NCBI GenBank assembly: GCA_044346745.1
Contig: JBIIYQ010000071.1
Coordinates: forward strand, 1 to 15,277
DNA length: 15,277 nucleotides
Direction: 5' to 3'
DNA from: UKL13-2 sp044346745
Lineage (GTDB): Bacteria; Pseudomonadota; Gammaproteobacteria; Burkholderiales; Usitatibacteraceae
Positions 5,445 to 13,283 of the stretch are shown here, in pieces; positions within the stretch are counted from its first letter, which is position 1, and the number at the start of each line of letters is the position of its first letter. Position numbers and translations under genes: made by a program. A model generated the notes under the pieces. That model ran no database searches and had not been told where the DNA came from. It saw nothing but the letters and a program-made list of their open reading frames with translations.

Positions 5445-8021
5445 GTGACCGACCCTCTCATCCCCTCATTTGCCAAAGAAACATTGCCGATCAGTCTCGA
5501 AGAGGAGATGCGCAAGAGTTTTCTCGACTACGCAATGAGCGTTATTGTCAGCCGCGCGCTGCCAGATGCGCGCGACGGACTAAAGCCGGTACACCGCCGT
5601 GTGCTTTATGCCATGCAAGAGGTCAACAACGTTCACAACCGCCCGTTTGTGAAGTGCGCTCGTATCGTCGGCGACGTGATGGGTAAGTACCATCCGCACG
5701 GCGACACGGCAATTTATGACACCCTGGTGCGGATGGCGCAGCCATTTTCCTTGCGTTATATGTTGGTGGATGGTCAGGGTAATTTCGGCTCGGTCGATGG
5801 CGATAACGCAGCGGCCATGCGTTACACCGAGTGTCGGATGCAGAAGATATCTTCGGAATTGATGGCAGACATCGATTCCGACACGGTCGATTTCGGGCCG
5901 AACTATGACGGCAAGGAAATGGAGCCGCTGGTATTGCCCGCGCGCTTCCCCAACTTGCTGGTCAACGGAGCCACGGGTATTGCCGTCGGCATGGCAACCA
6001 ACATTCCGCCACATAACTTGTCTGACACGATCGACGCATGTTTGCGCGTGCTGGAAAACCCGGCGGTCGATTTGGAAGATTTGATCGACATCGTCAAAGC
6101 ACCAGACTTCCCCACCGCCGGCATCATTTACGGTATCGACGGCGTACGCGACGGCTATCGCACCGGTCGCGGTCGCTGCATCATGCGCGCACGCTGCCAC
6201 TTTGAAGATTTGGAAAAGGGCAACCGTCAGGCGATCATCATCGATGAACTCCCATACCAAGTAAATAAGGCCAACCTGCTGGTGAAAATCGGCGAGTTGG
6301 TTCGCGACAAGAAACTGGAAGGCGTTTCCGACCTGCGAGATGAGTCGGACAAATCCGGCATGCGTGCCGTCATCGAGTTGAAACGCGGTGAAGTGCCTGA
6401 GATTGTGTTGAACAATCTCTACAAGATGACGCAAATGCAAGAGTCGTTCGGCATGAACATGGTGGCACTGGTCGACGGCCAGCCAAGGCTGTTGAACCTC
6501 AAGCAGTTCCTGGATGCCTTTTTGCGCCACCGTCGTGAAGTCGTTACACGCCGCACGGTTTTCGAATTACGCAAGGCGCGCGAACGCGGGCATGTGCTGG
6601 AAGGTTTGGCAGTGGCGCTCTCGAACGTCGACGAGATCGTCGAGTTGATTAAGTCGGCACAGACGCCTGCCGAAGCCAAGATCAAGTTAATGGGCCGCGT
6701 TTGGCGCTCCGCGCTGGTTGAGGAAATGCTCGCCAGAGCAGCTGGTGAGCAATCCGAGGCGTTCCGTCCGGAAGGTCTGCCAAAAGAGTTTGGCCTTGGC
6801 ACCAGCGGTTATCGCTTATCTGACACGCAAGCGCAGCGCATTCTCGAAATGCAATTGCAGCGACTGACTGGCCTCGAGCAAGACAAGATCGTCGGTGAGT
6901 ACAAAGAGATCATGGAAAAGATCGCCGACTTGCTCGACATCTTGGCCAAGCCGCAACGTGTCACCGCAATCATCGCTGGCGAACTCAAGGAAATCCAAAC
7001 GCAGTTTGGCGACAAACGTCGTTCGGAAATCGTCGCGAATGGTCAGGAAATGTCCATCGAGGACTTGATCGCCAATGAGGACGTCGTTGTCACGATGTCG
7101 CACACAGGCTATGTGAAGTACCAGCCGGTCGCGGATTACCGCGCGCAGAAGCGCGGCGGACGGGGCAAACAAGCGACCGCAACCAAAGATGACGATTTCA
7201 TCGAGAACTTGTTCATCGCCAAGACCCACGACTACGTACTCTGTTTCTCGAACAAAGGCCGTGTGTACTGGTTGAAGGTGTATGAAATTCCGCTGGGCTC
7301 ACGCGGATCGCGCGGCAAGCCGATCGTCAACTTGCTTCAACTCCAGCCGGGCGAAAAAATCTCGACGGTGTTGCCGATCAAGGAATTCCGCGACGACCGC
7401 TTCGTGTTTTTTGCGACATCGGAAGGAACGGTCAAGAAGACGGCGCTGTCGGATTTCGCCAACCCGCGTAAGGCCGGCATCATCGCTATTGCCCTCGATG
7501 ACGGTGACTCGTTGATTGGTGTTGCATTGACCGATGGCAAACACGATGTGATGTTGTTCTCCAACGAAGGCAAAGCAGTACGTTTCGAGGAGTCGGATGT
7601 CCGCTCGATGGGACGCGACACACGCGGTGTACGCGGGATGAACTTGGCCAAGGGCGGAAAGGTCATCTCCATGTTGGTGGCCGAGAACGAAGAAGACTCT
7701 GTCTTGACCGCAACTGAGTTTGGCTACGGGAAGCGCACCGCGATTTCGGAATACACTCGTCACGGTCGTGGCACGCAAGGCATGATCGCCATCCAAACAT
7801 CCGCCCGCAACGGCAAAGTTGTTGCAGCGGTACTCGTGCGTCCTGAGGACGAGATCATGATGATCACCACGGCCGGTGTGTTGATTCGTACCAAGGTCAA
7901 GCAGGTGCGCGAAATGGGACGTTCAACCCAGGGAGTAACGTTGATCAATCTTGATGAGGGATCGAAACTTACCGGTCTGCAAAAGGTTGCTGAGTCGGAC
8001 GAGGAAGGAGACGAAGTATGA
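5445..8021 (+). CDS. gyrA: DNA gyrase subunit A
   Basis: 858-aa GyrA, the breakage-reunion subunit of the A2B2 gyrase that introduces negative supercoils using ATP. The N-terminal winged-helix/tower region contains YAMSVIVSRALPDARDGLKPVHRR and the quinolone region HPHGDTAIYDT (Thr88, Asp92, equivalent to E. coli 83 and 87). The catalytic tyrosine is in AAMRYTE (Tyr127). The GyrA box QKRGGRGKQ begins at residue 568 and identifies gyrase rather than topoisomerase IV. Six C-terminal beta-pinwheel blades follow, then a short acidic tail. The open frame reaches back to a TTG at 5340, but the GTG at 5445 is preferred: it starts 10 residues before the conserved FAKETLPISLEEEM and has AAGAG 7 nt upstream. 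Position 88 is Thr, the ordinary wild-type residue in many pseudomonads and betaproteobacteria. Its stop overlaps the next start by 4 nt, so it heads the operon. Confidence 0.97.
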   Translation: MTDPLIPSFAKETLPISLEEEMRKSFLDYAMSVIVSRALPDARDGLKPVHRRVLYAMQEVNNVHNRPFVKCARIVGDVMGKYHPHGDTAIYDTLVRMAQPFSLRYMLVDGQGNFGSVDGDNAAAMRYTECRMQKISSELMADIDSDTVDFGPNYDGKEMEPLVLPARFPNLLVNGATGIAVGMATNIPPHNLSDTIDACLRVLENPAVDLEDLIDIVKAPDFPTAGIIYGIDGVRDGYRTGRGRCIMRARCHFEDLEKGNRQAIIIDELPYQVNKANLLVKIGELVRDKKLEGVSDLRDESDKSGMRAVIELKRGEVPEIVLNNLYKMTQMQESFGMNMVALVDGQPRLLNLKQFLDAFLRHRREVVTRRTVFELRKARERGHVLEGLAVALSNVDEIVELIKSAQTPAEAKIKLMGRVWRSALVEEMLARAAGEQSEAFRPEGLPKEFGLGTSGYRLSDTQAQRILEMQLQRLTGLEQDKIVGEYKEIMEKIADLLDILAKPQRVTAIIAGELKEIQTQFGDKRRSEIVANGQEMSIEDLIANEDVVVTMSHTGYVKYQPVADYRAQKRGGRGKQATATKDDDFIENLFIAKTHDYVLCFSNKGRVYWLKVYEIPLGSRGSRGKPIVNLLQLQPGEKISTVLPIKEFRDDRFVFFATSEGTVKKTALSDFANPRKAGIIAIALDDGDSLIGVALTDGKHDVMLFSNEGKAVRFEESDVRSMGRDTRGVRGMNLAKGGKVISMLVAENEEDSVLTATEFGYGKRTAISEYTRHGRGTQGMIAIQTSARNGKVVAAVLVRPEDEIMMITTAGVLIRTKVKQVREMGRSTQGVTLINLDEGSKLTGLQKVAESDEEGDEV

Positions 8022-8617
8022 AAGCGATTGTTAAGTTCTCAGTAGGAATCCTGGCGAGCTTGGTTTTGGCGCTGCATGTTTCTGCGCAGCCAAGTAGTGA
8101 GAAAGTAGATCAACCGTCACCCGAGTTAAGGGCGGCAGCCGTTGAAATGCTGGACGCGGTCAACTTACGACAGATGATGAATCAGATGTCGTCGGCAATG
8201 GCGCAGGCGACTCCGCAGATGTTGGAGCAAATGTCGGGGAAGATGTTCGACAAGTTGCCGCCAGAGCAACAGAAAGTTGCCAAAGAAAAGGCCGCTTCTG
8301 CTGCTAAGGCAGCAGCGGACCGCGCGATGGCGATTTATCGCGATCCCGAGGTGATACAGGGCATGGAGGACATTATGGTTCGCGCGTACGTACGTCGATT
8401 CACGCTTGCTGAGATCAAATCCATTACAGCTTTCTACAAGAGCGAGGCTGGCAAGAAAATGATGGCGGCGACCCCGCAGATGATGCAGGAGATGATGCCT
8501 GAACTCATGGCACTTACTGCGCCAAAAATGAATGCATTGATGGAAGACATGATGAAGGCCGCAATCGAAGACACAAAAGCAGCAAGCGCCAACAACAAAA
8601 CGCCTGCAAAGAAATAG
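8018..8617 (+). CDS. Exported DUF2059 domain protein, methionine-rich
   Basis: 199-aa protein with a Sec signal peptide (residues 1-23, ending VSA), predicted periplasmic. The DUF2059 signature is FTLAEIKSITAFYKSEAGKK (about 128-147), a helical domain of unknown function. The mature part is rich in Met (23 in the whole protein) and contains two similar ATPQM-centred segments flanking the middle, which suggests an internal helical repeat. The C-terminus is Lys/Asn/Ala-rich. The start ATG overlaps the gyrA stop (ATGA) with AAGGAG 7 nt upstream, the best ribosome site in the operon, so translation is probably coupled but strong. From memory, some betaproteobacteria carry a DUF2059 gene at this place between gyrA and serC. 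A link to gyrase or serine synthesis is not evident. Confidence 0.87.
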   Translation: MKAIVKFSVGILASLVLALHVSAQPSSEKVDQPSPELRAAAVEMLDAVNLRQMMNQMSSAMAQATPQMLEQMSGKMFDKLPPEQQKVAKEKAASAAKAAADRAMAIYRDPEVIQGMEDIMVRAYVRRFTLAEIKSITAFYKSEAGKKMMAATPQMMQEMMPELMALTAPKMNALMEDMMKAAIEDTKAASANNKTPAKK

Positions 8618-8623
8618 CCACCA

Positions 8624-9712
8624 TTGAGCCGCGCATTCAATTTTTCAGCGGGACCTTCCGCACTGCCCACCCCTGTACTTGAACAAGCGCAGGTCGAGTT
8701 GCTCGACTACAAAGGAACCGGCACATCGGTGATGGAGATGAGCCATCGCGGCAAGGTGTTTCTAGAACTTGCCGCCGAAGTGGAAGGGGATCTTCGCGCG
8801 TTGATGGGCATCCCATCAAATTACAAAGTGTTGTTTTTGCAGGGCGGCGGTAAAGGCGAATTCTCGATCGTCCCGTTGAATCTGCTGCGCGGTCGCGCCA
8901 GCGCCGATTACGTCGATACCGGCCACTGGTCGGTTCAGGGCATCAAGGAAGCGCGCAAGTACGCCGCTGTGAATGTTGTTGCTTCTGCGGCCGACAAAAA
9001 CTATACCTACGTGCCGTTGGAAGCAACATGGAAGGCCGATCCAAAGGCGGCGTATCGACATATCTGCACGAACGAAACTATCCAAGGTGTTGAGTACTTT
9101 TGGACGCCCGAATGTGCTGACGCCGTCCCACTGGTCGCGGATATGTCATCGCATATATTGTCGCGTCCAATGGACGTATCGAAGTTTGGTTGTATCTATG
9201 GCGGCGCGCAAAAGAACATCGGGCCTTCTGGTTTAACGGTCGTGATTGTGCGGGAAGATTTGTTGGGCGGGGCGCATCCACTAACGCCGTCCGTCTTCGA
9301 TTACACCCAACAAGCGGCAAGTGGGTGGATGCTGAATACGCCGCCAACATTCGCGGTCTATCTTGCCGGGCTGACTTTTAAGTGGCTTAAACAACAGGGC
9401 GGATTGGCTGGCATTGAAAAGGTCAATATCGAGAAGTCGTCACTGCTTTACGCCACCATTGATGCCTCGGACGGTTTCTATCGGAACGACATTGCAAAAG
9501 CCGATCGCTCGCGGATGAATGTGCCATTTTTCTTGCGCGACGAGTCGCTGAATCAAGTATTTCTCGATGGTGCTGCTGCTGCTGGCATGTCTGGCCTGAA
9601 GGGGCACAAGGCCATAGGTGGGATGCGGGCCTCCATTTACAATGCGGTGCCGCTGGCGGCGGTCGAGGTGCTGGTGGCCTATATGCGAGACTTTCAAACG
9701 CGCCACGGCTAA
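8624..9712 (+). CDS. serC: Phosphoserine aminotransferase
   Basis: 362-aa PLP-dependent class V aminotransferase converting 3-phosphohydroxypyruvate to phosphoserine with glutamate. The same enzyme acts on 4-phosphohydroxythreonine precursors in pyridoxal phosphate synthesis. FNFSAGPSALPTPVL opens the protein. MEMSHRGKVF carries the substrate-binding His/Arg, GGGKGEF binds cofactor phosphate, and Lys197 in GGAQKNIGPSG is the Schiff-base lysine. Length equals that of E. coli SerC. The only start ahead of the conserved N-terminus is TTG at 8624, 6 bp after the DUF2059 stop and without a clear Shine-Dalgarno. Expression is therefore likely low or coupled to the upstream gene. The conserved order serC-pheA follows, with one small gene between. 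Confidence 0.96.
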   Translation: MSRAFNFSAGPSALPTPVLEQAQVELLDYKGTGTSVMEMSHRGKVFLELAAEVEGDLRALMGIPSNYKVLFLQGGGKGEFSIVPLNLLRGRASADYVDTGHWSVQGIKEARKYAAVNVVASAADKNYTYVPLEATWKADPKAAYRHICTNETIQGVEYFWTPECADAVPLVADMSSHILSRPMDVSKFGCIYGGAQKNIGPSGLTVVIVREDLLGGAHPLTPSVFDYTQQAASGWMLNTPPTFAVYLAGLTFKWLKQQGGLAGIEKVNIEKSSLLYATIDASDGFYRNDIAKADRSRMNVPFFLRDESLNQVFLDGAAAAGMSGLKGHKAIGGMRASIYNAVPLAAVEVLVAYMRDFQTRHG

Positions 9713-9721
9713 AATAGGCGC

Positions 9722-10051
9722 ATGAAACTTTCGTTTGAGCAGCAAAAGGTTTTGGAGAAGGCGCTGACGCTTGAGAGGCGTGTATTGTGGACGCTTGCGT
9801 CCGTGGGGTTGCTATTGCTCGGTTTCTTCGCTTGGTTGTTCATGTCTGGGAATTGGCCGAACAAGTTTCCCTTGCTTGTGATCTCCGTTGTGCTTATCAA
9901 TGTTTGTGGATGGGCCATCGCGTGCTTGCTCGGTCTCTGTAGGGAGTTGCGCTGTGTGCTTACGCAACTCATTAATGGCGATCCGCAGGCGCTCGCGCAG
10001 CAATACGAAAAAACCCTTGGGCTCGGCGATTCGGAGTCGATTTCGGCATGA
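9722..10051 (+). CDS. Small two-helix membrane protein of unknown function
   Basis: 109-aa protein I do not recognise. Residues 1-20 form a charged amphipathic segment. Residues about 22-41 and 50-73 are hydrophobic and should span the inner membrane as a hairpin, joined by a short MSGNWPNKFP turn. A cytoplasmic or periplasmic tail of about 35 residues ends with acidic and serine residues. Positive charge before helix 1 and after helix 2 (CRELR) suggests both termini are cytoplasmic. It starts 9 bp after serC with only AGG close to the ATG, and its stop overlaps the pheA start (ATGA). Those junctions and the full-length frame argue that it is real. It could be a membrane accessory protein or a poorly conserved filler gene; nothing ties it to aromatic amino acid synthesis. 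Confidence 0.7.
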   Translation: MKLSFEQQKVLEKALTLERRVLWTLASVGLLLLGFFAWLFMSGNWPNKFPLLVISVVLINVCGWAIACLLGLCRELRCVLTQLINGDPQALAQQYEKTLGLGDSESISA

Positions 10052-11115
10052 CAGCGGACCTGCAAAAATTACGGCAACAGATCGACGCGCTCGACGCTGA
10101 GATTCTGCAAAAGCTGAACGAGCGCGCGGCATTCGCCCGCAAAGTCGGCTCGCTCAAGGTTGGGCAGGCTTACCGCCCGGAACGTGAAGCCGAGGTGCTG
10201 CTTCGTATCAAGCAGCTCAATCAAGGACCGCTTCCCGACGAAGTCGCCGCGAGATTGTTTCGCGAAATTATGTCGGCGTGTTTGGCGCTCGAGAGACCGA
10301 TCACGGTGTCGTACTTGGGGCCGCAGGGCACGTTCAGCGAGCTCGCCGCAAAAAAATATTTTGGTGAAGGTGCTGAACTCAAACCGCAAGGCTCCATCGA
10401 CGAGGTGTACCGGAGTGTGGAATCGAATGCCTGTGATTTCGGTGTCATCCCGGTTGAGAACTCGACAGAAGGTGCGGTAGGGCGCTCGCTCGACCTGATG
10501 CCACAAACACCGCTAAAAATTTGTGGCGAGGTGTTGGTGCGTATCCACCACCATTTGATGGCGTCGGCATCGTTACCTTACGACAGCATCCTCAAAGTGT
10601 TCTCCCACGGCCAATCACTTGCACAGTGCCACGAATGGCTGAACAGCAATGTACCGAAAGCCGAGCGGATCGCGGTTGCGTCGAACGCGGAAGCGGCTCG
10701 TCGTGCCTCGCTTGAGCCATTTACGGCGGCAGTTGCGGGGGAGATGGCGGCCACACATTACGGATTAAATTTGCTGGCTTCCAACATTGAAGACGAGCCC
10801 AACAATACAACGCGTTTTCTCGTGTTGGGAAACTATGCACCGAAACCTTCCGCACACGACAAGACTTCGCTTGTGTTGTCTGCCGCCAACCGTTCCGGCG
10901 CGGTGTACGAAATGCTCACCCCATTTGCGCAGCGCGGCGTGTCGATGTCAAAGTTCGAATCGCGTCCGTCGAAACTCGCGATCTGGGAGTACCTGTTTTT
11001 CGTTGATATCGAGGGACATGTCGATAATCAAAACGTCGCCGACGCGCTTGCGGAACTTCGCAATATTGCCGGCTACGTCAAGGTACTCGGCTCATACCCT
11101 GCCGCAGTGATTTGA
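10048..11115 (+). CDS. pheA: Bifunctional chorismate mutase / prephenate dehydratase (P-protein)
   Basis: 355-aa cytosolic enzyme converting chorismate to prephenate and then to phenylpyruvate, the committed route to phenylalanine. Residues 1-90 are an all-helical AroQ chorismate mutase (LRQQIDALDAEILQKLNERA, later YRPEREAEVL). Residues about 95-270 are the dehydratase domain, starting SYLGPQGTFSE, with the catalytic NTTRF motif (TTRF at 254-257). Residues about 280-355 are an ACT domain for Phe feedback control, with ESRP at 304-307. The usual GAL motif reads GAV here, a conservative change. The start overlaps the upstream small gene by 4 nt; GGAG lies 11 nt upstream. Length and layout match family norms. 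Confidence 0.97.
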   Translation: MTADLQKLRQQIDALDAEILQKLNERAAFARKVGSLKVGQAYRPEREAEVLLRIKQLNQGPLPDEVAARLFREIMSACLALERPITVSYLGPQGTFSELAAKKYFGEGAELKPQGSIDEVYRSVESNACDFGVIPVENSTEGAVGRSLDLMPQTPLKICGEVLVRIHHHLMASASLPYDSILKVFSHGQSLAQCHEWLNSNVPKAERIAVASNAEAARRASLEPFTAAVAGEMAATHYGLNLLASNIEDEPNNTTRFLVLGNYAPKPSAHDKTSLVLSAANRSGAVYEMLTPFAQRGVSMSKFESRPSKLAIWEYLFFVDIEGHVDNQNVADALAELRNIAGYVKVLGSYPAAVI

Positions 11116-11182
11116 GCTGTTTCTCCCAGCCGCTCGTGGTGTTCGCGAGAGGTTGTTTTTCTTATGTTGACTGCCGTTTTGA

Positions 11183-12310
11183 ATGCCATCTATGCTACGT
11201 ATGCAATTCGCTGACCTTGCTCCCGACTACATTCGTGCCATCTCACCGTACCAAGGTGGCAAACCAATTTCCGATGTTGCGCGTGAGCTCGGCATGGCTG
11301 AGTCGGACATTGTAAAACTTGCCTCGAACGAAAATCCCCTCGGTGCCAGCCCAAAGGCGCTCGCGGCCATCAGTGCCGCGCTGCAAGATTTGGCGCTCTA
11401 CCCAGATGGCGGTGGTGTCGCATTAAAAGCGGCCATTACGAAGAAATTTGGCATAGCAGCAGACAGTATCGTTCTCGGCAACGGTTCTAACGACGTCTTG
11501 GAATTGGCAGCGAGAACGTTCATGCGCCCCGGCGACACGGCCGTCTATTCACAATACGCGTTTGCGGTTTACCCGTTGGCGACACAAGCGGTCGGAGCCA
11601 CGCCGATTGCGGTGCCGGCGCGCGCGTTTGGCAATGACTTGGACGCGATGCTCGCCGCGATTCAGCCCACAACCAAGATCGTGTTTGTGGCGAATCCCAA
11701 TAATCCCACCGGCACATTCATTCCAGGGGCGGCGCTCAAAGCGTTTGTGGCGAAGGTGCCGAGTAACGTCTTGGTGGTCTTGGATGAAGCGTATGGCGAG
11801 TATTTAGATCCTGCTGACGCCTACGACACTGCGCCGTGGCTTGCTGAGTTTCCGAATCTCATCATTTCCCACACCTTGTCCAAGGCCTACGGTTTGGCGG
11901 GGCTGCGCGTGGGTTTTGGGTTTGCACATCCTGACGTCGTGGCGATGCTCAACCGTGTACGGCAACCGTTCAACGTCAATCATTTGGCGATGGTCGCCGC
12001 TGAAGCCGCGCTCACTGATGACGAATTCATCGCCGCGAGCAGGCGCCTAAATGCTGCTGGGTTAGTGGAGCTGTCGGCGGCATTCAACGCGCGCGGCATT
12101 GAATTCATTCCGTCGAAGGGAAACTTCATCGCCTTCAAGATTGGCCGAACCGCTGAGGTCTTTCAGACGCTCCTCAAGGCGGGGGTGATTGTGCGACCCA
12201 TCGCCAGTTATGGGTTGGCTGATTATCTGCGCGTGTCTACCGGCACCGCCGCGCAAAATGCTCGCTTCCTGGCGGCGCTCGACACTGCAAGACAAACATT
12301 AAAAGTCTAA
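11183..12310 (+). CDS. hisC: Histidinol-phosphate / aromatic aminotransferase (HisC family)
   Basis: About 375-aa PLP-dependent class I/II aminotransferase of the HisC family. It opens YIRAISPYQGGKPISDVARELG and KLASNENPLG, carries NPNNPTGTF and DEAYGEYLD, and has the PLP lysine at 234 in SHTLSKAYGLAGLRVGF. HisC enzymes transaminate histidinol phosphate, and paralogues in pheA-tyrA-aroA clusters commonly also act on phenylpyruvate and hydroxyphenylpyruvate. That would supply the last step to Phe and Tyr here. Three in-frame ATGs (11183, 11192, 11201) compete and none has a good Shine-Dalgarno, so the N-terminus may be 3 or 6 residues shorter. A 67-bp gap separates it from pheA and 76 bp from tyrA, the two longest gaps of the operon. 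Confidence 0.93.
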   Translation: MPSMLRMQFADLAPDYIRAISPYQGGKPISDVARELGMAESDIVKLASNENPLGASPKALAAISAALQDLALYPDGGGVALKAAITKKFGIAADSIVLGNGSNDVLELAARTFMRPGDTAVYSQYAFAVYPLATQAVGATPIAVPARAFGNDLDAMLAAIQPTTKIVFVANPNNPTGTFIPGAALKAFVAKVPSNVLVVLDEAYGEYLDPADAYDTAPWLAEFPNLIISHTLSKAYGLAGLRVGFGFAHPDVVAMLNRVRQPFNVNHLAMVAAEAALTDDEFIAASRRLNAAGLVELSAAFNARGIEFIPSKGNFIAFKIGRTAEVFQTLLKAGVIVRPIASYGLADYLRVSTGTAAQNARFLAALDTARQTLKV

Positions 12311-12386
12311 TATTGATGGGCATTTTCAGCCATTTTTGCTTGGAAACCCCCGCCGAATCTAGTGTTTTCGTTTTGGTTTTCGACCG

Positions 12387-13283
12387 ATGTTGAGACAAAT
12401 CGCGATAGTCGGCGTGGGGCTCATCGGTACGTCTTTCGCCCTCGCTGCCAAACGTAATCTGAGGTCCGAGTCCGCGCCAAGAATAATCGGCGTTGACCTC
12501 GACGACCAATACGTTGAGCAGGCTCGGCAACGCGGCGCCATAGACGCCGCCGGAACCTTTGCGCAAGCGGCAAGTGCAGATTTGGTGCTACTCGCTGTTC
12601 CGGTGCGACAAATGCCGCAGGTGCTGGCTGCGCTAAAGCCGCATTTGGCAGAACACAACGTCATCATCGATGCCGGTAGTACCAAGCAAGATGTGATCGC
12701 TGCTGCGCGATTGAGTCTTGGGAACAGGTTTCCGCAGTTTGTAGCCTGCCATCCGATCGCCGGTCGCGAACGGCATGGTCCAATGTCCGCGGTCGAGACT
12801 CTTTTTGACGGCAAAAATGTTGTCCTGTGCCGGTCGCAGGAAAACACCGATGCCAGCGTCGAAACCGCGCGTCTTGCCTGGCAAGCGGTCGGCGCAAACG
12901 TCGTCGATATGAGCGCGGCCACGCACGACGCGGTGTTCGCGGCAGTCAGTCATTTGCCGCATATGCTGGCCTTCGCGTTGGTTGACGAACTTGCATCGCG
13001 GCCAAATGCAAAGTTGCTCTTTGAGCACGCCGCCTCTGGATTTCGTGACTTCACCAGAATCGCAAGTTCAAGCCCCGAAATGTGGCGCGATGTTGCGTTA
13101 AATAACCGAGAGGCGCTGCTGACGGAGCTCGATGCCTATTTGCTTCGAGTGGCAGCCCTTCGTAGCATGCTCGACGCTGCTGATGGCGACGCCATTCACG
13201 AGCTGATGCAGCGCGCGCAGACCGCGCGCGAGCGCTGGTTATCCGGGCAACTGGACCAATTTAATCAGGACGACGTTGTATGA
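12387..13283 (+). CDS. tyrA: Prephenate dehydrogenase
   Basis: 298-aa monofunctional TyrA-family dehydrogenase, oxidatively decarboxylating prephenate to 4-hydroxyphenylpyruvate (or arogenate to tyrosine). The Rossmann GVGLIGTS is at 9-16 with the acidic end of strand 2 at VDLDD, which favours NAD. DAGSTKQD (95-102), HPIAGRERHG (122-131, conserved His122) and SHLPH (188-192) are catalytic-domain hallmarks. There is no C-terminal ACT domain, so feedback control would differ from PheA. The start has no clear Shine-Dalgarno and overlaps the end of a short Phe-containing frame in the preceding gap. Its stop overlaps the aroA start (ATGA). Confidence 0.96.
   Translation: MLRQIAIVGVGLIGTSFALAAKRNLRSESAPRIIGVDLDDQYVEQARQRGAIDAAGTFAQAASADLVLLAVPVRQMPQVLAALKPHLAEHNVIIDAGSTKQDVIAAARLSLGNRFPQFVACHPIAGRERHGPMSAVETLFDGKNVVLCRSQENTDASVETARLAWQAVGANVVDMSAATHDAVFAAVSHLPHMLAFALVDELASRPNAKLLFEHAASGFRDFTRIASSSPEMWRDVALNNREALLTELDAYLLRVAALRSMLDAADGDAIHELMQRAQTARERWLSGQLDQFNQDDVV

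Noticed and set aside
5700..5730. Thr at the GyrA position equivalent to E. coli Ser83, as a quinolone resistance change
   Set aside because: Thr is the normal residue in many pseudomonads and betaproteobacteria, and the neighbouring Asp92 is intact, so there is no evidence of a resistance allele.
5580..6530. A 316-codon minus-strand frame
   Set aside because: It lies wholly inside gyrA on the opposite strand. The translation has no recognisable domain and the gyrA frame is unmistakable, so it is a by-product of codon bias.
11116..11165. Possible terminator between pheA and hisC
   Set aside because: Only a weak CTCG/CGAG pairing with a 9-nt loop before a T-rich run. It is too unstable to call and would interrupt an otherwise coherent operon.
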